Part shown: positions 11,542-24,600 of the stretch, in pieces
Layout: each line of letters begins with the position of its first letter
Position numbering within the stretch: the stretch's first letter is position 1
Origin: Eumeta japonica
Taxonomy: Eukaryota > Arthropoda > Insecta > Lepidoptera > Psychidae
NCBI GenBank assembly: GCA_005406025.1
Contig: BGZK01000764.1
Coordinates: 1 to 64,000 of the forward strand
DNA: 64,000 nucleotides
Reading direction: 5' to 3'
The notes under the pieces: generated by a model
Told to the model about the DNA's origin: nothing
Seen by the model: the letters and a program-made list of their open reading frames with translations, nothing else
Database searches by the model: none
Program-made: the position numbers and the translations under genes

Positions 11542-13079
11542 TCACAAGTAACATCAATAATTCTCATTTTATGTCTGTGTACTGAATCAATTATTGTTTT
11601 TCATTTGTATTATTCTGCGGTTTAGCTATTTCTTATAGGGACACACATGAAGAGACCTTAACATAGCGTGGGTTTGTGACACTTTGAGTAGAGGCCTAAT
11701 TGATGTCTCTCCATTGTCACAATTTTGTTTATATTTATAAAGTTTATACAAATTAAAACACTCATAGACTTCTAAGAAAATAAAAAATAAAAAAATATAA
11801 TTTTAAAAGGAATAAAAAAAATCCCACCTTTTCAAAAAATTATTTATGATTAATTACATCAATTCACATAAGTAACCTTCTGATCAGTGGACAGATCACT
11901 TTGGTGGAATCATTGTAATAAAATTTAAATGAACCGCAGTTTAAATATCTCTTCAACTAAAAGCATTGTTTATGGCGATCATAGTACATATTCTGAGCAT
12001 TAATACTATGGATAACATCCAATGTGTATTGCACAATAAACATTAATAGTCATTTAAGGCAATTCTAAGAATTGATCCAATTAATATTGCTATATATATT
12101 AGATCAGAACCTAATCTGACAATTACGAAAGTTCAGTTGAATTTAGATGGTGCACATTATACTAATAACTCATTAATAGATACTACAAAGACATGCGGGT
12201 CTATCTTGATGCCCTAAAGAAGTGTATAAGACTTCTAGTGTCAACATAATGAATGAAAGGAATTGTATTTCAAAAGGGTTTCCTTAGGGCGTCATGCTAG
12301 GCCCGCTGGATGAGATCTTTGTACATCTTATCAAAAAATTAAAAAAACAGGAAACAAAAATTGTATGGATTCTAGGAGAAATATGCAAATTTTATTTATT
12401 TAGTTCTTCAAAATTCTGGAGTTGTAAGCATTTTAATAATTTGACAATATGTCACAATTTACAATAATAATAATGACATACAGGATGGAACTGATCATGC
12501 ATTTTTCCACAAACATTCACAATCTCCTCCTTTTTTAGAATAACTTTGCAAAGTAACTATAACGACAATATGTCATTGAAATTATTGTTATAAGTAATAT
12601 AAAATAATACAGAGAAAACCCTACATAATGTCCGGCTAGACGGCGCCGCTCCCGGCCGCGGGACGAATGGTGTATTATTTTTAACATTTTAACTATGCGA
12701 TCTATTATTTTTAAAGAATTTATCTAGTCATTTACCTACAAATGCCACTTGATGTAGTCACTGATATAAAGGTCGCTGACAGTATTTTTAAATTGGTCTC
12801 TGATTTTCCACATGTAGGCAAATTATCGCGTAAACGATAAACAGCACGCAGTATTACTCGTGGACTCGCAGGTACTTGACTGTCAGGATAAATTTTACCA
12901 TAAAGTTATAGAGCCGCAACGCTGTCACCTCTACAAACTCCCCAACAATAAATCATGTTTGCATACTCGATTGCAGTGATGGTATTGTTATTAAACACTT
13001 CATAATCACATACAATCTTCGTTTCAAAAACGTCAACATCGTAAACGTAATATTATAACAAAATACCTAAACCTCTAAA

Positions 13080-13215
13080 GCCTCACCTCTAGTCGTTACG
13101 GCGCGCAGACGTGCGAACTGCAGCGACTTGCTAGACACTGACTGCCGACGCCTATCGTGTTCGAGCCTCGGATGTCAGGGTGGGCCGGTTTGAGCGCGCA
13201 TCGTGTTACTAAGTG
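13080..13215. other. Isolated GC-rich, CpG-containing island
   Basis: About 135 bp of clearly GC-rich sequence with several CpG sites (gcgcgcagacgtgcg) stands alone in AT-rich DNA. On the minus strand its far end reads CTAGAG|GTGAGG, a plausible splice donor, so it could be the first, untranslated exon of a minus-strand transcript. It could equally be part of a repeat. No protein is apparent. Confidence 0.35.
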
Positions 13216-13237
13216 CTAGAGTTTGTATTTCGTACAT

Positions 13238-13513
13238 TTAGACGTTTACGTTCTTCTGAGCTATTTTTTCAAAACTGATTACTTCAATGATTATGGTTTT
13301 AGCAAAGTTGTTTTCATAAAGAAGATTATGAATATTTGTGGTAAGACGACGAATGATCGATTCCATATGGTATATTGATACTTGACAATTTACAACATTC
13401 TGTAATAATGTTCCTTGATCAATCTGTGTACTTTTAATTTTTTCCAATTTTATTTCGAGAATCATTTTATAAGCAATATTGACATCAATGTTGCAATTTT
13501 TAACTTGAAACAT
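13238..13513 (-). CDS. Hypothetical 91-residue open frame, helical pattern
   Basis: ATG at 13513 opens a 91-codon frame, MFQVKNCNIDVNIAYKMILE onward, with regularly spaced Leu/Ile (KLEKIKSTQIDQ, MESIIRRLTTNIHNLL) suggesting amphipathic or coiled-coil helices. I do not recognise the family. It is intronless as read and lies next to the GC-rich island at 13080-13215. AT-rich DNA can produce frames of this length by chance, so support is weak. Confidence 0.2.
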   Translation of the reverse strand: MFQVKNCNIDVNIAYKMILEIKLEKIKSTQIDQGTLLQNVVNCQVSIYHMESIIRRLTTNIHNLLYENNFAKTIIIEVISFEKIAQKNVNV

Positions 13514-14111
13514 ATATTTGTATAGCGATAAACAACACCAAATTGTAAATATTCACAGCAAAACTTGTTAATTTTCATGATTGTTTACTTTTGATATACT
13601 ATACAAAGATAATCCATATTTACCATGTTTCAAATTTTATGATGCAATTTTAGTAAAACACTAATAAGCAGTTATTAGAAAATATCAGAAGAGCAAAGCT
13701 TAAAGCTATTAAATAAGTGTTTTTTTGGATTTCCAAATTAATTGCAAATATCAAAATTAAAATATCATAATTTAGAATTCCTAAAATTAATCTGTTTTTA
13801 CAACTATCAAGAACAACTAAACATTGTGTACATTTTACTTTGTTTATGATTAATCAAAACACATGATGCTGTGCAAGCTCAGTAACTTTGAAATAAGAGT
13901 TAGTGTTATAAGTCATATTAAGATTTGAATTGCAAAATTTAAGCCTTTTAATTTAAGGACGACAATAATATCACAAATTAAATTTAAAATATAATTTTCA
14001 TATGTTGACATTAGTATGTTGGTGATAGGTGAACTCATAAAATTTTACTCATATTAATGTCGCCTGATGTGCCTATATTTTAATTCCAAAAATTTAATTT
14101 TAACAATTTAT

Positions 14112-14215
14112 CCGCCCGCGTGGAATTCGGTCTGTCACATAATTTTATCGCGACAACTCTCTCCCTTATGAACCGGTCCGCTCCCTTCCATCTTCTAAAC
14201 CCTTGTATTTTGCCA
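14112..14215. repeat. Possible dispersed retroelement tail
   Basis: A short block containing CCCGCGTGGAATTCGG and ACAACTCTCTCCC stands out in composition. CCCGCGTGGA-type sequences occur at the 3' ends of repeats in Lepidoptera, as far as I recall. There is only one copy in this window. Confidence 0.25.
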
Positions 14216-15579
14216 TTATGCCAAGCATGCTCTCATCAAAAATTCAAATGTAGGCAATTATTATTTGTCTTCTTTCTTTTCAGGCTAGATTTATGAATGA
14301 GGGTAACTTTTTCTAAACATCTGATGAATTAAAGCCTATATTCTAATCCAAGCAAGTACTATCTCTATGAAACTCGCATTAAAATTTGTTCAGTAATCTT
14401 AGAAACAGCACAAAAATTTTAAAATCTTTTTTTATAATTCACCTTTTTCTTATTGTCTCCACTTTTCATACATACCTCTTTGCATAGACATAGACAATGG
14501 GTTTTACTGTTTTATTACTGTATGTACATATTCTTTTATTATTGAGTAAAAACTGTTTTGTAAGGTGGATTGTATTCACTCAATGGCTGATAAAGTTTCC
14601 ACCTACTGAAAGATGCCACCAAATCAACAATTTTCTTACATTTTGATGGTCACACCTTGAAATAAAAACAAAGTGTAAAATAAATAATGTTCATGATTTT
14701 TCATTTATGATGTGTGCAGGTCTGCTTCTGAATATTGATGTCCAAGAATACTTCAATTAGGGCAGTGATTAAAGTTAACTTCATTATCATTGTAACTCCA
14801 CTTGCATTATAACACTCTTCATAATCTACTAACTATAGGGTAATACCCTGTCAATAAAAAAGAAATATATTTTTTTATTTGATATTCTAAATATCCATCA
14901 AGTTTTCATTTTCAGTGATATTCAGCTGAATCCATCCTATGTCTTACTATAAACAGTTTAAAGGAATTACATAATGGTATGTTTAAAAATAGATATCTGA
15001 TCATTTTAGATGTATTACATGTATCAATATTGAAAATTTGTGGAGCTTATGGAGACAACTAAATATTTTATATGTTCAATTTAGATTATTTTTTAAAGTT
15101 AACAAAAAAGATAAGACAAACAATCATCTATATAAAAATAAATATAGTGAAAGATTGATATTTATACCAGGAGGTCTGGATGGAATTTTTATTTTAGATT
15201 AATGCTGCAAGGGTTAAGGGAATATCTAAAATAGAGATGCTTACCTAATACTTAAATAGTCACCAGGCCCCTTCTAGACTAGTTGACATATACAATTGCC
15301 AAAGCAATATTCTGCAGCAAAATTCTATTTTCCTATTCAATGTTGCATTCTTTTCGGAAATTTTAACTAGTAAGTTAATATTTATATGAGCTTTTCATAC
15401 AAATTTTTTAAGAAATATGTCAAAATTAGTATAAGTACAGTAATGTTAAAATGAATATTGATGGTTGTTAACATTCCATATGAACTTTCCAATACGAAGT
15501 GCCTAGTAAATTTAGACAGTAGAAAATAGTATATGTATAACTCCGTCATGTTATTGTAACATTATCACTATAGAACTAG

Positions 15580-15702
15580 TCAACGCACGAAACTGCCGCT
15601 CTGAGTTGCCTGCGAATGATGTAATGCACAAGTATAACACTCTGATCCTCCTCCTATGTTCACTTTTGTGACTAAATTCGCAGCGGCAGAGTTTCGTGTA
15701 TC
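15580..15702. mobile_element. Palindromic MITE, copy A (CGAAACT...AGTTTCG family)
   Basis: The ends are inverted copies of each other: acgcacgaaactgccgct at the left against agcggcagagtttcgtgta at the right. The inner flanks tgcctgcgaat and attcgcag are also inverted. The same structure occurs at 20480-20608 and 33400-33570, so this is a family of short fold-back elements. Confidence 0.65.
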
Positions 15703-17555
15703 TCTAAACGTAAAACGCCTTAACAAAAACTATTATAGACTTGCAGATAGATGTAACTTTATAAATGTGTAATGTCTTTCAGAAATGTTTTTTTTAACAC
15801 ATTTGATCGCATTTTTTAATTCTAATGTTTTTCCATTACTGCATGTAAAGTTATAAGGCACTCTAGCGACTGCCACCGCTGCCATATGCGCAGTGTCCAA
15901 CAATCGGTAAACAGCCAAAAATTTTGGAATGTCGAGAAGCCTTACACTTAATGGTTATTTTCATACCAACTTGCAACATTGGTTTCCACGATGTAACTTT
16001 TGTTTTTTCACAATAATAACCATAATTATTTTTGGTTGTTGTTTCTAATTTCATTTATATTCTGTGCAACTTGTTCAATCTACTTGGTGTATGATATTCA
16101 CTAGAATACTGAACTTAAACTCCATTCTTCATATTCTGTGCAGTCACTAGTTAATTGTCTATGATGCTGTCTAAATACATTGTAAATATTATTGTTAAGA
16201 TTATTGGCTTAGTTTTATATATCTATGTTCATACTGAATTCTATTGTATTCAACAAGACTATTAACCTTAGGTATTTAAAATTCGCACATTTAATTGTAC
16301 CTGTATTGTAAAATATTAGCTTTGCTTTTTGTCTAGTACACAAAATTAACTCCTGTCACGCTCTAGTCATTATTGCTTCGAAACAAAAGATCTTTGTCTC
16401 AACTGATTATTCTCAGTTGGCTATTAACACTTTTGTGTAATATAAAACTATTCTCTAATTCAATATGAACTATAATGCTTATTAGGTGAAGCCAACTTTG
16501 TTAGTGTGCCTATTTAAAAATCTGTGGATTATTTGAGACACCTATCGGTATTGAAGATATTTTTTTTTACTTATTTATGTATAAATCCCTTCTAGAAATG
16601 TTTTTAAATGTGAATGGAAATTTGAATCTGAATTTACATATATTTGGACCAAAATTACACATCATTGGATGGTAAATGCATGAGACCATATCTGGTAACA
16701 TTTTCTAGCCTTTTATCATCTATTATCAAATGAATTCTAATTACAGGCATTTTGAAAATAAGAGTAATCAATCATTTTTTCATGTTTATTTTTAATTCAA
16801 GGTAATTTCATTCCAAATCACCTCACAAAGATCAAAAACCATTCTATATAAAACTATACATTTACCCAATATTCTCTAGGACACTGATAATTCCTGGGAA
16901 GGTGGCATCACAAATTAATGGATAGCATGTTCAAATTAATAATTTCTAAAATTTCTGTATTATAAAATAATATGAATAAATTAATTTGTTTTGAATATTT
17001 GATTTTCTTTTTATTTGTTTTCCTAGATTGGTTCAACTGCAAATTATCACAATGTCATCATAATTGATCATAGAATCCTATATTAGTACTTGTGTACTAA
17101 TACATAATTCATGTGGACATTTTGTAATGCATCAATTTTTCAAACCGTAAATACTCAGTATAAATCAATGTGAAGTGTCAAGCTGAAATGCCTCAAGTAT
17201 GTCACACATATAAATTTTCAAATTTGTCCGGTCGACCAATTAAGTGAATCAGTGTGCAGTGAGGTTCATGATTCTTAAAAGAATCATTTAAGTAAAATTG
17301 TGGCAAAATCAAACCTTTCAATAAATATACGACAGTAATAAAGATACAAGAATCTTTATCTAATAATTAGATTTTGGCAATTTCTACAATGATCGTCCTA
17401 TCAAATGAAGTTTTCCTCAATAGTTTATAAGAATTTTACATTATTTCTCCAAATTTAGAATATAGAAATAAAAAACATCAATTTCGTAACGATGTTCTGA
17501 TAATAAGAGTTCACTGGATTTTGTTATAAAACAACATTTAGATCCATTTAATTAA

Positions 17556-17561
17556 TTTATT
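17556..17561 (-). terminator. Possible polyadenylation signal of Uba1
   Basis: AATAAA on the minus strand lies about 290 nt beyond the Uba1 stop codon. It is one of few such hexamers close downstream; chance occurrence in AT-rich DNA is likely enough to keep confidence low. Confidence 0.3.
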
Positions 17562-17852
17562 TCAAAACATACCCTTCTTCATTTAAAAATGTATATAAGA
17601 TTTTTAGGTGAAAACATTCAAAAGACAACCGGACAAATTGCCGAAATCATATCGTGAGCATTTTGCACATTACTATAGAAAATATATAAATTGGGGTAAA
17701 TAATATGATACGCGGATTATTAAGCCCAGCAAGCACAAATACAAGGTCACTGTGGCGCCGTCGACCGGCGCCCGTGCCGCGCGCCGCGGCCGCCCGTACA
17801 ATATGCTCGGTGATGTAGGTGCACCGCGCGGGCAGCAGCCAGCGCACGGCGG
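17562..17852 (-). other. Probable Uba1 3' UTR
   Basis: The first 100 bases after the stop (17750-17850) are strongly GC-rich (gccgcgcgccgcggccgccc), in contrast with the AT-rich DNA beyond. This continues the composition of the last coding exon and fits a 3' UTR. Confidence 0.4.
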
Positions 17853-18626
17853 TTAGGGCAGCGTGTAGCGCACGTACGGCACCTCGACGTCGTTGCCGTC
17901 CTCGTCGTTGCAGCACAGCTCGAACACGAGCGCGCGTACGTGTGGCTCCAACTTTTTCTTAGACACCTTTGCCACCACCTCGGACATGGGAAGGTGCAGC
18001 CGTTCTTGGCACTTGATCTTCGGCATGAAGAACGAATACAACATGCATACGCCCTGCGACAGCATCGTGATCTCGAGCCGATGTTCGTTTCGAAACTTGT
18101 CGAGAAACTGTTGCAAAGTTATTTCGCCGGCCACTTCGAACCTGTCCCACAGCGTCCAAGTCTTGTTGTAGTACTCATTAACGGGGGCGGCGATCGGTTC
18201 TGAAAAGCCGAAGAACGGGAGAGCGAGATTGACAAAGCCGTTTTTGTAGCGCTCGAGGTCCTGGAAACCGTGTGCCAGCTTGTACAGCTCGAAACAGACG
18301 AGGCCGGCCACTACCGAGGTGGTGGTGGCGATCGCGGGGATGATCTTGCCGGCGATAAGCTTAGAGCGATGCCGGTCTGCGGGTGGAATACGGTAGTTGG
18401 CCGCGCGTAAATTGGAGGCCGCCACAATGAAATCCATGTGGAAATTGGTATCATCATCTTTCTCGAACTCGAGCGGCGTTATCTTGAGCGATGGTATATC
18501 GCCAGGCGCGGGCAGTTCCGCGACGATGCTCTTCAGCCGATCCTGATCCAGTTCCTCATTATTTTGCTGCAGTTGTGCATCAGTTATTGCTATTTTCACG
18601 CCCGACTTTGGACTGAATGGAGGGAC
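17853..18626 (-). CDS. Uba1: Uba1 exon 8 (last): end of Cys domain, adenylation domain and ubiquitin-fold domain
   Basis: Acceptor ATATTACAG, then [14 protein letters not shown]; 257 codons and TAA. Landmarks are [60 protein letters not shown], the ubiquitin-fold segment [19 protein letters not shown] and [20 protein letters not shown]. Compared with human UBA1 there is a short gap after RFEV, as in other insects. The exon is intact and GC-rich compared with its surroundings. Confidence 0.97.
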   Translation of the reverse strand, partial: VPPFSPKSGVKIAITDAQLQQNNEELDQDRLKSIVAELPAPGDIPSLKITPLEFEKDDDTNFHMDFIVAASNLRAANYRIPPADRHRSKLIAGKIIPAIATTTSVVAGLVCFELYKLAHGFQDLERYKNGFVNLALPFFGFSEPIAAPVNEYYNKTWTLWDRFEVAGEITLQQFLDKFRNEHRLEITMLSQGVCMLYSFFMPKIKCQERLHLPMSEVVAKVSKKKLEPHVRALVFELCCNDEDGNDVEVPYVRYTLP

Positions 18627-21600
18627 CTGTAATATGAAATGAGATTTTATCGAGATTGGTCTATAAAGAATGCTGGTAAATATAAAATACTCTCTTAGAT
18701 TCCAGGAAGGAATTTACTCATTATTGAAAAAATTTTGTAATTACAATTTTTTTCACATCAGAATATAAATATCACAGATACAAATCCAGATATAAATTTC
18801 ATACCAATTAACGGTGCCGATGATTTACCCTTTTCAAAAGTAATAGATGTCATATCATTTAACATTTAGCCATATCCTTTCTAAAAGACTTAAAGAAGTA
18901 ATTAACTATCTGAGTAAAATGAATTTCATTCGTTTTCAGTATCATTTCATCAATTGACACATGTCAGTAAATAAATATTAAGATAAACATTCCTTTTTAC
19001 ACAAGTCTAGTATTTTATTTAAGACTAATCACAATTATAATATACCTTTTGACACATTTTGTATCCTCTAATAATTGAAAAGCAACTAAATCATGATTTA
19101 TGAACTTCCATAGTGAGTCTGCTAACTGTAATTCCCTTCATCTTTGGACATTTTAATTGAATATAATTGTGATCATGTTAAAGCATCTCAAAATAAAATG
19201 GAAAGAAAGAGCAAAATTTATTTTAGAGCAGGTTTGTCATAACCAATAAAAGTATATTGCATTTATCATAATAAAATAATTAATGCATTTCTATGGTGGT
19301 TGGTTTTCTGAATTGTTTGGATGTTTTGAATTGGCTCTACACATTGATGACATGAAGATTTATGGATGAAATGTAGCAGATGCAACAATTCACTTGATAT
19401 AATAAAATGATAGTTTTTGGAAATCAATTATTCATCCAAAACTTGTTCAATGACATACCAACAATGACATAACCACTACCAAACAGTTGCAACTTTTGTC
19501 ATTACATTTTGGTTTTAATTTGTAATTTATTAGAATAGAGGTTTTTAGCTGCAATTGCAACTACTCTAATTATAATCTCAAACACAAGTTTTCAAAATAT
19601 CTGCCACAGACCCTCTGACCTGATACCAATTCTATTTTTTTTTTTGTACACTTTTTTATCTTTCTATATTGATCAATAGTTCAACATTGATTGATCTATG
19701 TGCTATTTTCATTGGATGTTATAGACTTATGGTGCTTGTTATATATAAGGTTGTTTTATTAGAACTATTGCATGATTTGCAATTACAGTTTAACTATATG
19801 CACAAATTCTGAAAAAAGATATTCTGTACAATAGATTCACAAATTATACCAATATGTACAATATGTATTGAGAAGACTGCAATCAGTCTTGTGGATGTGT
19901 AGACTACAAGAAATGTATACTAAATATTAAATACACTAAGTATTTTCTGGATTCAATACAAGACCATAATTAAATTAAAACAATAAGTATTAATAATCTT
20001 TAACACCAAACAAGCAACCATGTTTTATGTTAAATAGTTAATGGGTAAATATTACTGACCTGTACGCTGCTAGCAATCGATGCAACCAGTGCTCTGTCTC
20101 GCATGTTGGTAATCCATATACTTGTGCTCAAATTAGCTGCTGCTACAATCTAAATGCAGTTCATCATCAGGGTCAAACTCAATGGCTGGGGACAGCGTTT
20201 TGGCCCTGACCAGAAAGGTTGCTAGTTGTGAGCTGGTCAGGCGGGAAGTTGTACAACAACTGCTTTATCTGGTTGGCATATTGCACTTCCAATGGAGGCG
20301 AGCCCATGTTACACAGTCCTCAAATTGAGCGGTCTGTCTGCAATTGCAGCCTGAAAATGATTTGATACAAAAGTTAAATGAAAAAATATTTAAGAACATA
20401 CCTTTGGAATGAGGTTTAAAAATTCTTTGAATCACATTAGTTTTTTTACTGTTATGTTTACATAGCAGGCTTGTGAAAGTACAGCACAACACATAGATCT
20501 TTACCACTGTAATTTGCCTGTGAGTTATGTATACACAGGGACAATGCTACCTGACCTCCTTTCTGTGACTAATTTCACAGTAGCAAAAGATTTGTGTGTT
20601 GTACTGTAGTATTTGTCATTGTTTCACTTGAGATACACTATCACTGTTGGTATTATTTGAGCCTACACCTTTCATAGGATGCATTTTATTTTGTCATTAA
20701 AGTATAGCCAAGGTCAGCCCTTTTATGTTTTCTTGGAAATAACAGAGTTGAACGACCTATGCTATGCAGCATTTACAATTTGAAATTAAATATTTAATTT
20801 TATATGATTGAATGAAATCTTTTATACTATATTATATGATATTAAGTGGAATTTGTGAGATATTGAATTGCCATAATTAATTACTTTTTATAATTCTTAT
20901 TCTATAGATATTAAAAATAGGCAGTAGGAGCATTGCTAAGCAATAATTGACACTTAACTAAGCCAACTTACTATAAAAAAAAACCCCCCCATGTGCGAGT
21001 CAGACTTGCGCAAGAAGAGTTCCATAACATCATCTATACTACATTAAACACTATAATGTTTTTTTATTTGAATTAAGTAGGTGTTTATTTTTAAAGTGAA
21101 TATAAATTTAAATATTCTGACAATATTTCAAGTTTCTACCTATTGTCATTATTAAGATTGAAATAAAAGTAAACTATTCATGTTTGTTGTATGGAAGCCC
21201 CCCTTAACTTATTTTATTTTAATTATTTATTTTTCAAATGAATATACAATTAAATATTCTGTGAATATCTCAAGTGTTTACCTGTTGCCATTATTAATAT
21301 TGAGTAAAAAATGGCAACAAAAAAAATCATGTTTTTAGTATGAGAACCCCACTTAAATATTTAGTTTATTATGTTGTTAGTATTTGTTGTTATAGCGGCG
21401 ACAGAAATACATCATCTGCGAAAATTTCAACTGCCTAGCTATCACAGTTCATGAGTTACAGCCTGGTGACAGACAGACAGTGGAGTCTTAGTAATAGGGT
21501 CCCATTTTTACCCTTTAGGCACAGAACCCTAAAAACAAACCATAAACACACATTCACACCCAAGTAAAATTATTGATCTTCACTACACTGAGTTCTGCAA

Positions 21601-24600
21601 CATTTATAATGTTGGTGTAGAGGCAAATATACATAAATAGTCCTCCACCATGTAGTGCTTTGAGTGTTGCTTAATATTACTATAATGTATTACTAAATAA
21701 CTGATTATTTTTTTAAGTCTATATTTAATCTATAAACATACCTTGGCACTTTCTAGAGCTTTGATGGGCAGAGCGCCTTGTAGTTTTATGGTCCTTTCTA
21801 TGAAATGGGGGTCCGCGAGGTATTGCGCCGCGTGCTCGGACGCCTGCTTGAACAGGCCCTCGAACTCGTCGCGCGCCCACTGCAGCGTGTGCTCGATCGC
21901 GTTCGGGAAGTTCTTGAGTGTGCATATCGGGAAGTTTTTCTCTGGAGGGTCGTGGGAAGAGCTATAGGACTCTGTTAGGTACGGCACCACCACCTGATAC
22001 GTGAAATTAAAAGCAATTTCAGTGGCATAACATTAAGCGGTTAACAAAAACACCAATTGTTTAACTGTCACATTATTTATAATAAGGCTAGTATGAACAT
22101 TACGACCATAACATTGTTTTATTACTGTGCTCGCTTTCGCTTGCATCTTTACCCACCTGGACACACAATTAATTTCTACATGTTTTAATCTACTGCTAGT
22201 AATGTTTTTACCGTGATCTCGAACCCAGACCTGCTTTTATATCAATCTTTAATAGTTTAATAAGAATTTATTTTATTCCACAATCAGGCAGTGTATTCCT
22301 AAGAGTACATTTTACAATTGAATAATTATCCTAAAATTGTGAAAAACTGATGGCTAAGTTGGATACAGAGTACCTGTATTATAAGGTGACCAGAGTCCCA
22401 TCCCATAGTATTTGTACTTGAGACAAATCATGAGAAAATCAATTGTTAGGCAGGTACTTAAGGAGACGATATGTAGAATTTACAACAGTTTTTTGATAAG
22501 CATTTGTACCTTTAAATAGTTATTATATTAGGTCGGAGAAAAAGTTTTTTCATATTTTATAAGTAAAAAGTTGCTGTAAAATCTCTTTGGTAGTACTGTT
22601 TGTATTTGGCTAGTTTTGGTACCATTAAATAGACATTTTAAACAAGAAAAATGAAAAGTAAAATCAGCATCCCATCATTTTTCTATTGTTTTTCTGCCCA
22701 CCAAAATGAGTGAATCTAAAGTAGAAAATTTGATACAGTGTGAACTTTTATTATGAAAAAGGGAAATTTGCTACACAAGCTGCGAATAAAATTTGTGACA
22801 TTTATGGACCTAATAGTGTCAATAAGAGTAGCATAAAACTGATTAAAGTGTTTTCAGTCCAGTAATTTTGGTGTCAAAAATGAACATCTCTCTGGTCGAC
22901 CTGTTATGGATAAAATCAATGCCATGGTGCAATTAGAAGAGCAAGATTGGCATATTAGTTCTTACAACATATCTGAAGAGTTGGGTATGACTACAAAATG
23001 GTTTTGGTCCATTTGAAAAAAGCTGGATATATGAAAAAGTTCGATACTTGGGGTCCCACATGAGCTCACTGAAAGGAATCTAATGAATTGTGTACTCACT
23101 TGCAATTTTATATAAAAATTATATCAAAAGACAAGCAAGCTTCACAGACTAAAACGAAACTCAGATTAACTCACAATAAATTGGTGCTATGTGTATGGTA
23201 GGATTTGAAGAACATTATTCATTACAAGTTTTTACTACAGGGAAAAACATCAATTCAGATCTCTGCTGCCAACAGTTGATGAGACACAAACAAGAAGTAG
23301 AGAAAAAAAGGTTGGAATTGATTAACAGAAAAGGTGTAGTTTTTCACCATGATAATGCCAGACCACACAGATTTTTAACCACTCACAAAATATTGAGTTT
23401 GGTTGAGAAGCAAGTATTAATATGCATCCATCATATGGCTAAATGGCTGTAATTTCATTAAATATTGGCCAGAGAACTATTTTTTACGAGTCAGCCCTTT
23501 TTTCCCCCTATTTTTTGCAGTTTGCTCAAAAAAATTGAAAAAAAAACTATTCATTCCAAAAACTGTACTTTGATGACTGCTACTGGCGAACCAGGGAGTT
23601 ATATAAAAAAAACTAAAGAACAATGTCGAAGAGCATGAAATTTCCCTTGTGGTCCATCAAACTGATTCACAAAATTGCAAAAGTGGCTAAGCATTAAAAA
23701 TTTTAAAAAAATAAACTATTTTTTATATGCATTTTAAATGGGAAAACTTCAAATTTAAATAGTAAGTACTTAAAGTTGGTATTAAAAGTTCAAACTAGGT
23801 GAGAATTTTTTTTTCTATAGGTACATTAAGATTTTGCTTGAGCATCGAGGAAAAAAAATTTTTTTTGCAGAAATGAATCACCCTATTAGTCATCCAAAAA
23901 CATACTTGCAAAAACAGCATTCAATTGGTGCAGTAGCATTTACAAATAATCAACATACAGACTGGCAAAAACTGAAAATTATTCTCCATTTGACTTCCCA
24001 TACTTCTTCCAAACTTCTCATATTATTTTCAATAAATATTTTCCAATTCAGTTAGTTTTATTATATGTATAAATATAACAAACAAAGATTTATTGTAAGG
24101 GATCTGATTCACCACCTGCATCACATCTGCTATTCTGTGAATCCTTATTGTCACAAATAAGCTCTCATTAGTTGTTCTTGTTCCCATTGTGCAGTGACTC
24201 AGTATGTCCCCAGCACTTTTGCTCAACAGGACTATTTTTATCCATATTTTATGAGAAACAGTAATCAGTTACAAATAATGTACTAGGTCTCCTGTACAAC
24301 TTATAACTAATTAAGACTAATAAAAGGTTTTAAAGAGACTATAAGCATACTAATATAACTAGATTTATGTATGTGTATGCTCTCAAAAAGGGAAAAAAAA
24401 ATTACATCCACATGATGGGGCGCCACAGGACCACCCGTGACTTCTAGTTCCTTATGTAATTACCAAGCTAATGCTTATTTATACACAAGTGCTTTTATAA
24501 TAAATTTTATTAGTCAATAATCAATGTGTCGAAGACGAAACTGATGCATTTCCACAAAACTGCAGCCTCTGTCTCAGGCGAATGTGTATCTTTGAAAATC

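Larger units (their letters stand above)
11542..17555. other. Intergenic DNA between the converging CP110 and Uba1 genes
   Basis: About 6 kb of AT-rich DNA with no recognisable protein gene. It includes GC-rich islands at 12625-12670 and 13080-13215, a repeat-like block at 14112-14215, a MITE at 15580-15702 and an unexplained open frame at 13238-13513 on the minus strand, each listed separately. Confidence 0.5.
20351..21741 (-). other. Uba1 intron 6
   Basis: Intron containing two non-autonomous repeats: a palindromic MITE (20480-20608) and a GGGTTCYG-type element (20974-21536). The rest is AT-rich with nothing recognisable. Confidence 0.7.

Noticed and set aside
15733..16054. Overlapping minus-strand open frames between CP110 and Uba1
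   Set aside because: No family resemblance, poor coding character, no splice context; consistent with chance frames in AT-rich DNA.
17893..18203. Plus-strand open frames of 87-92 codons
   Set aside because: They are shadows of the GC-rich last exon of Uba1 on the other strand.
22190..22250. A GGGTTCGAGATC-like word on the minus strand, resembling a tRNA B box
   Set aside because: No matching A box, acceptor stem or cloverleaf could be drawn; at most a remnant of a SINE.
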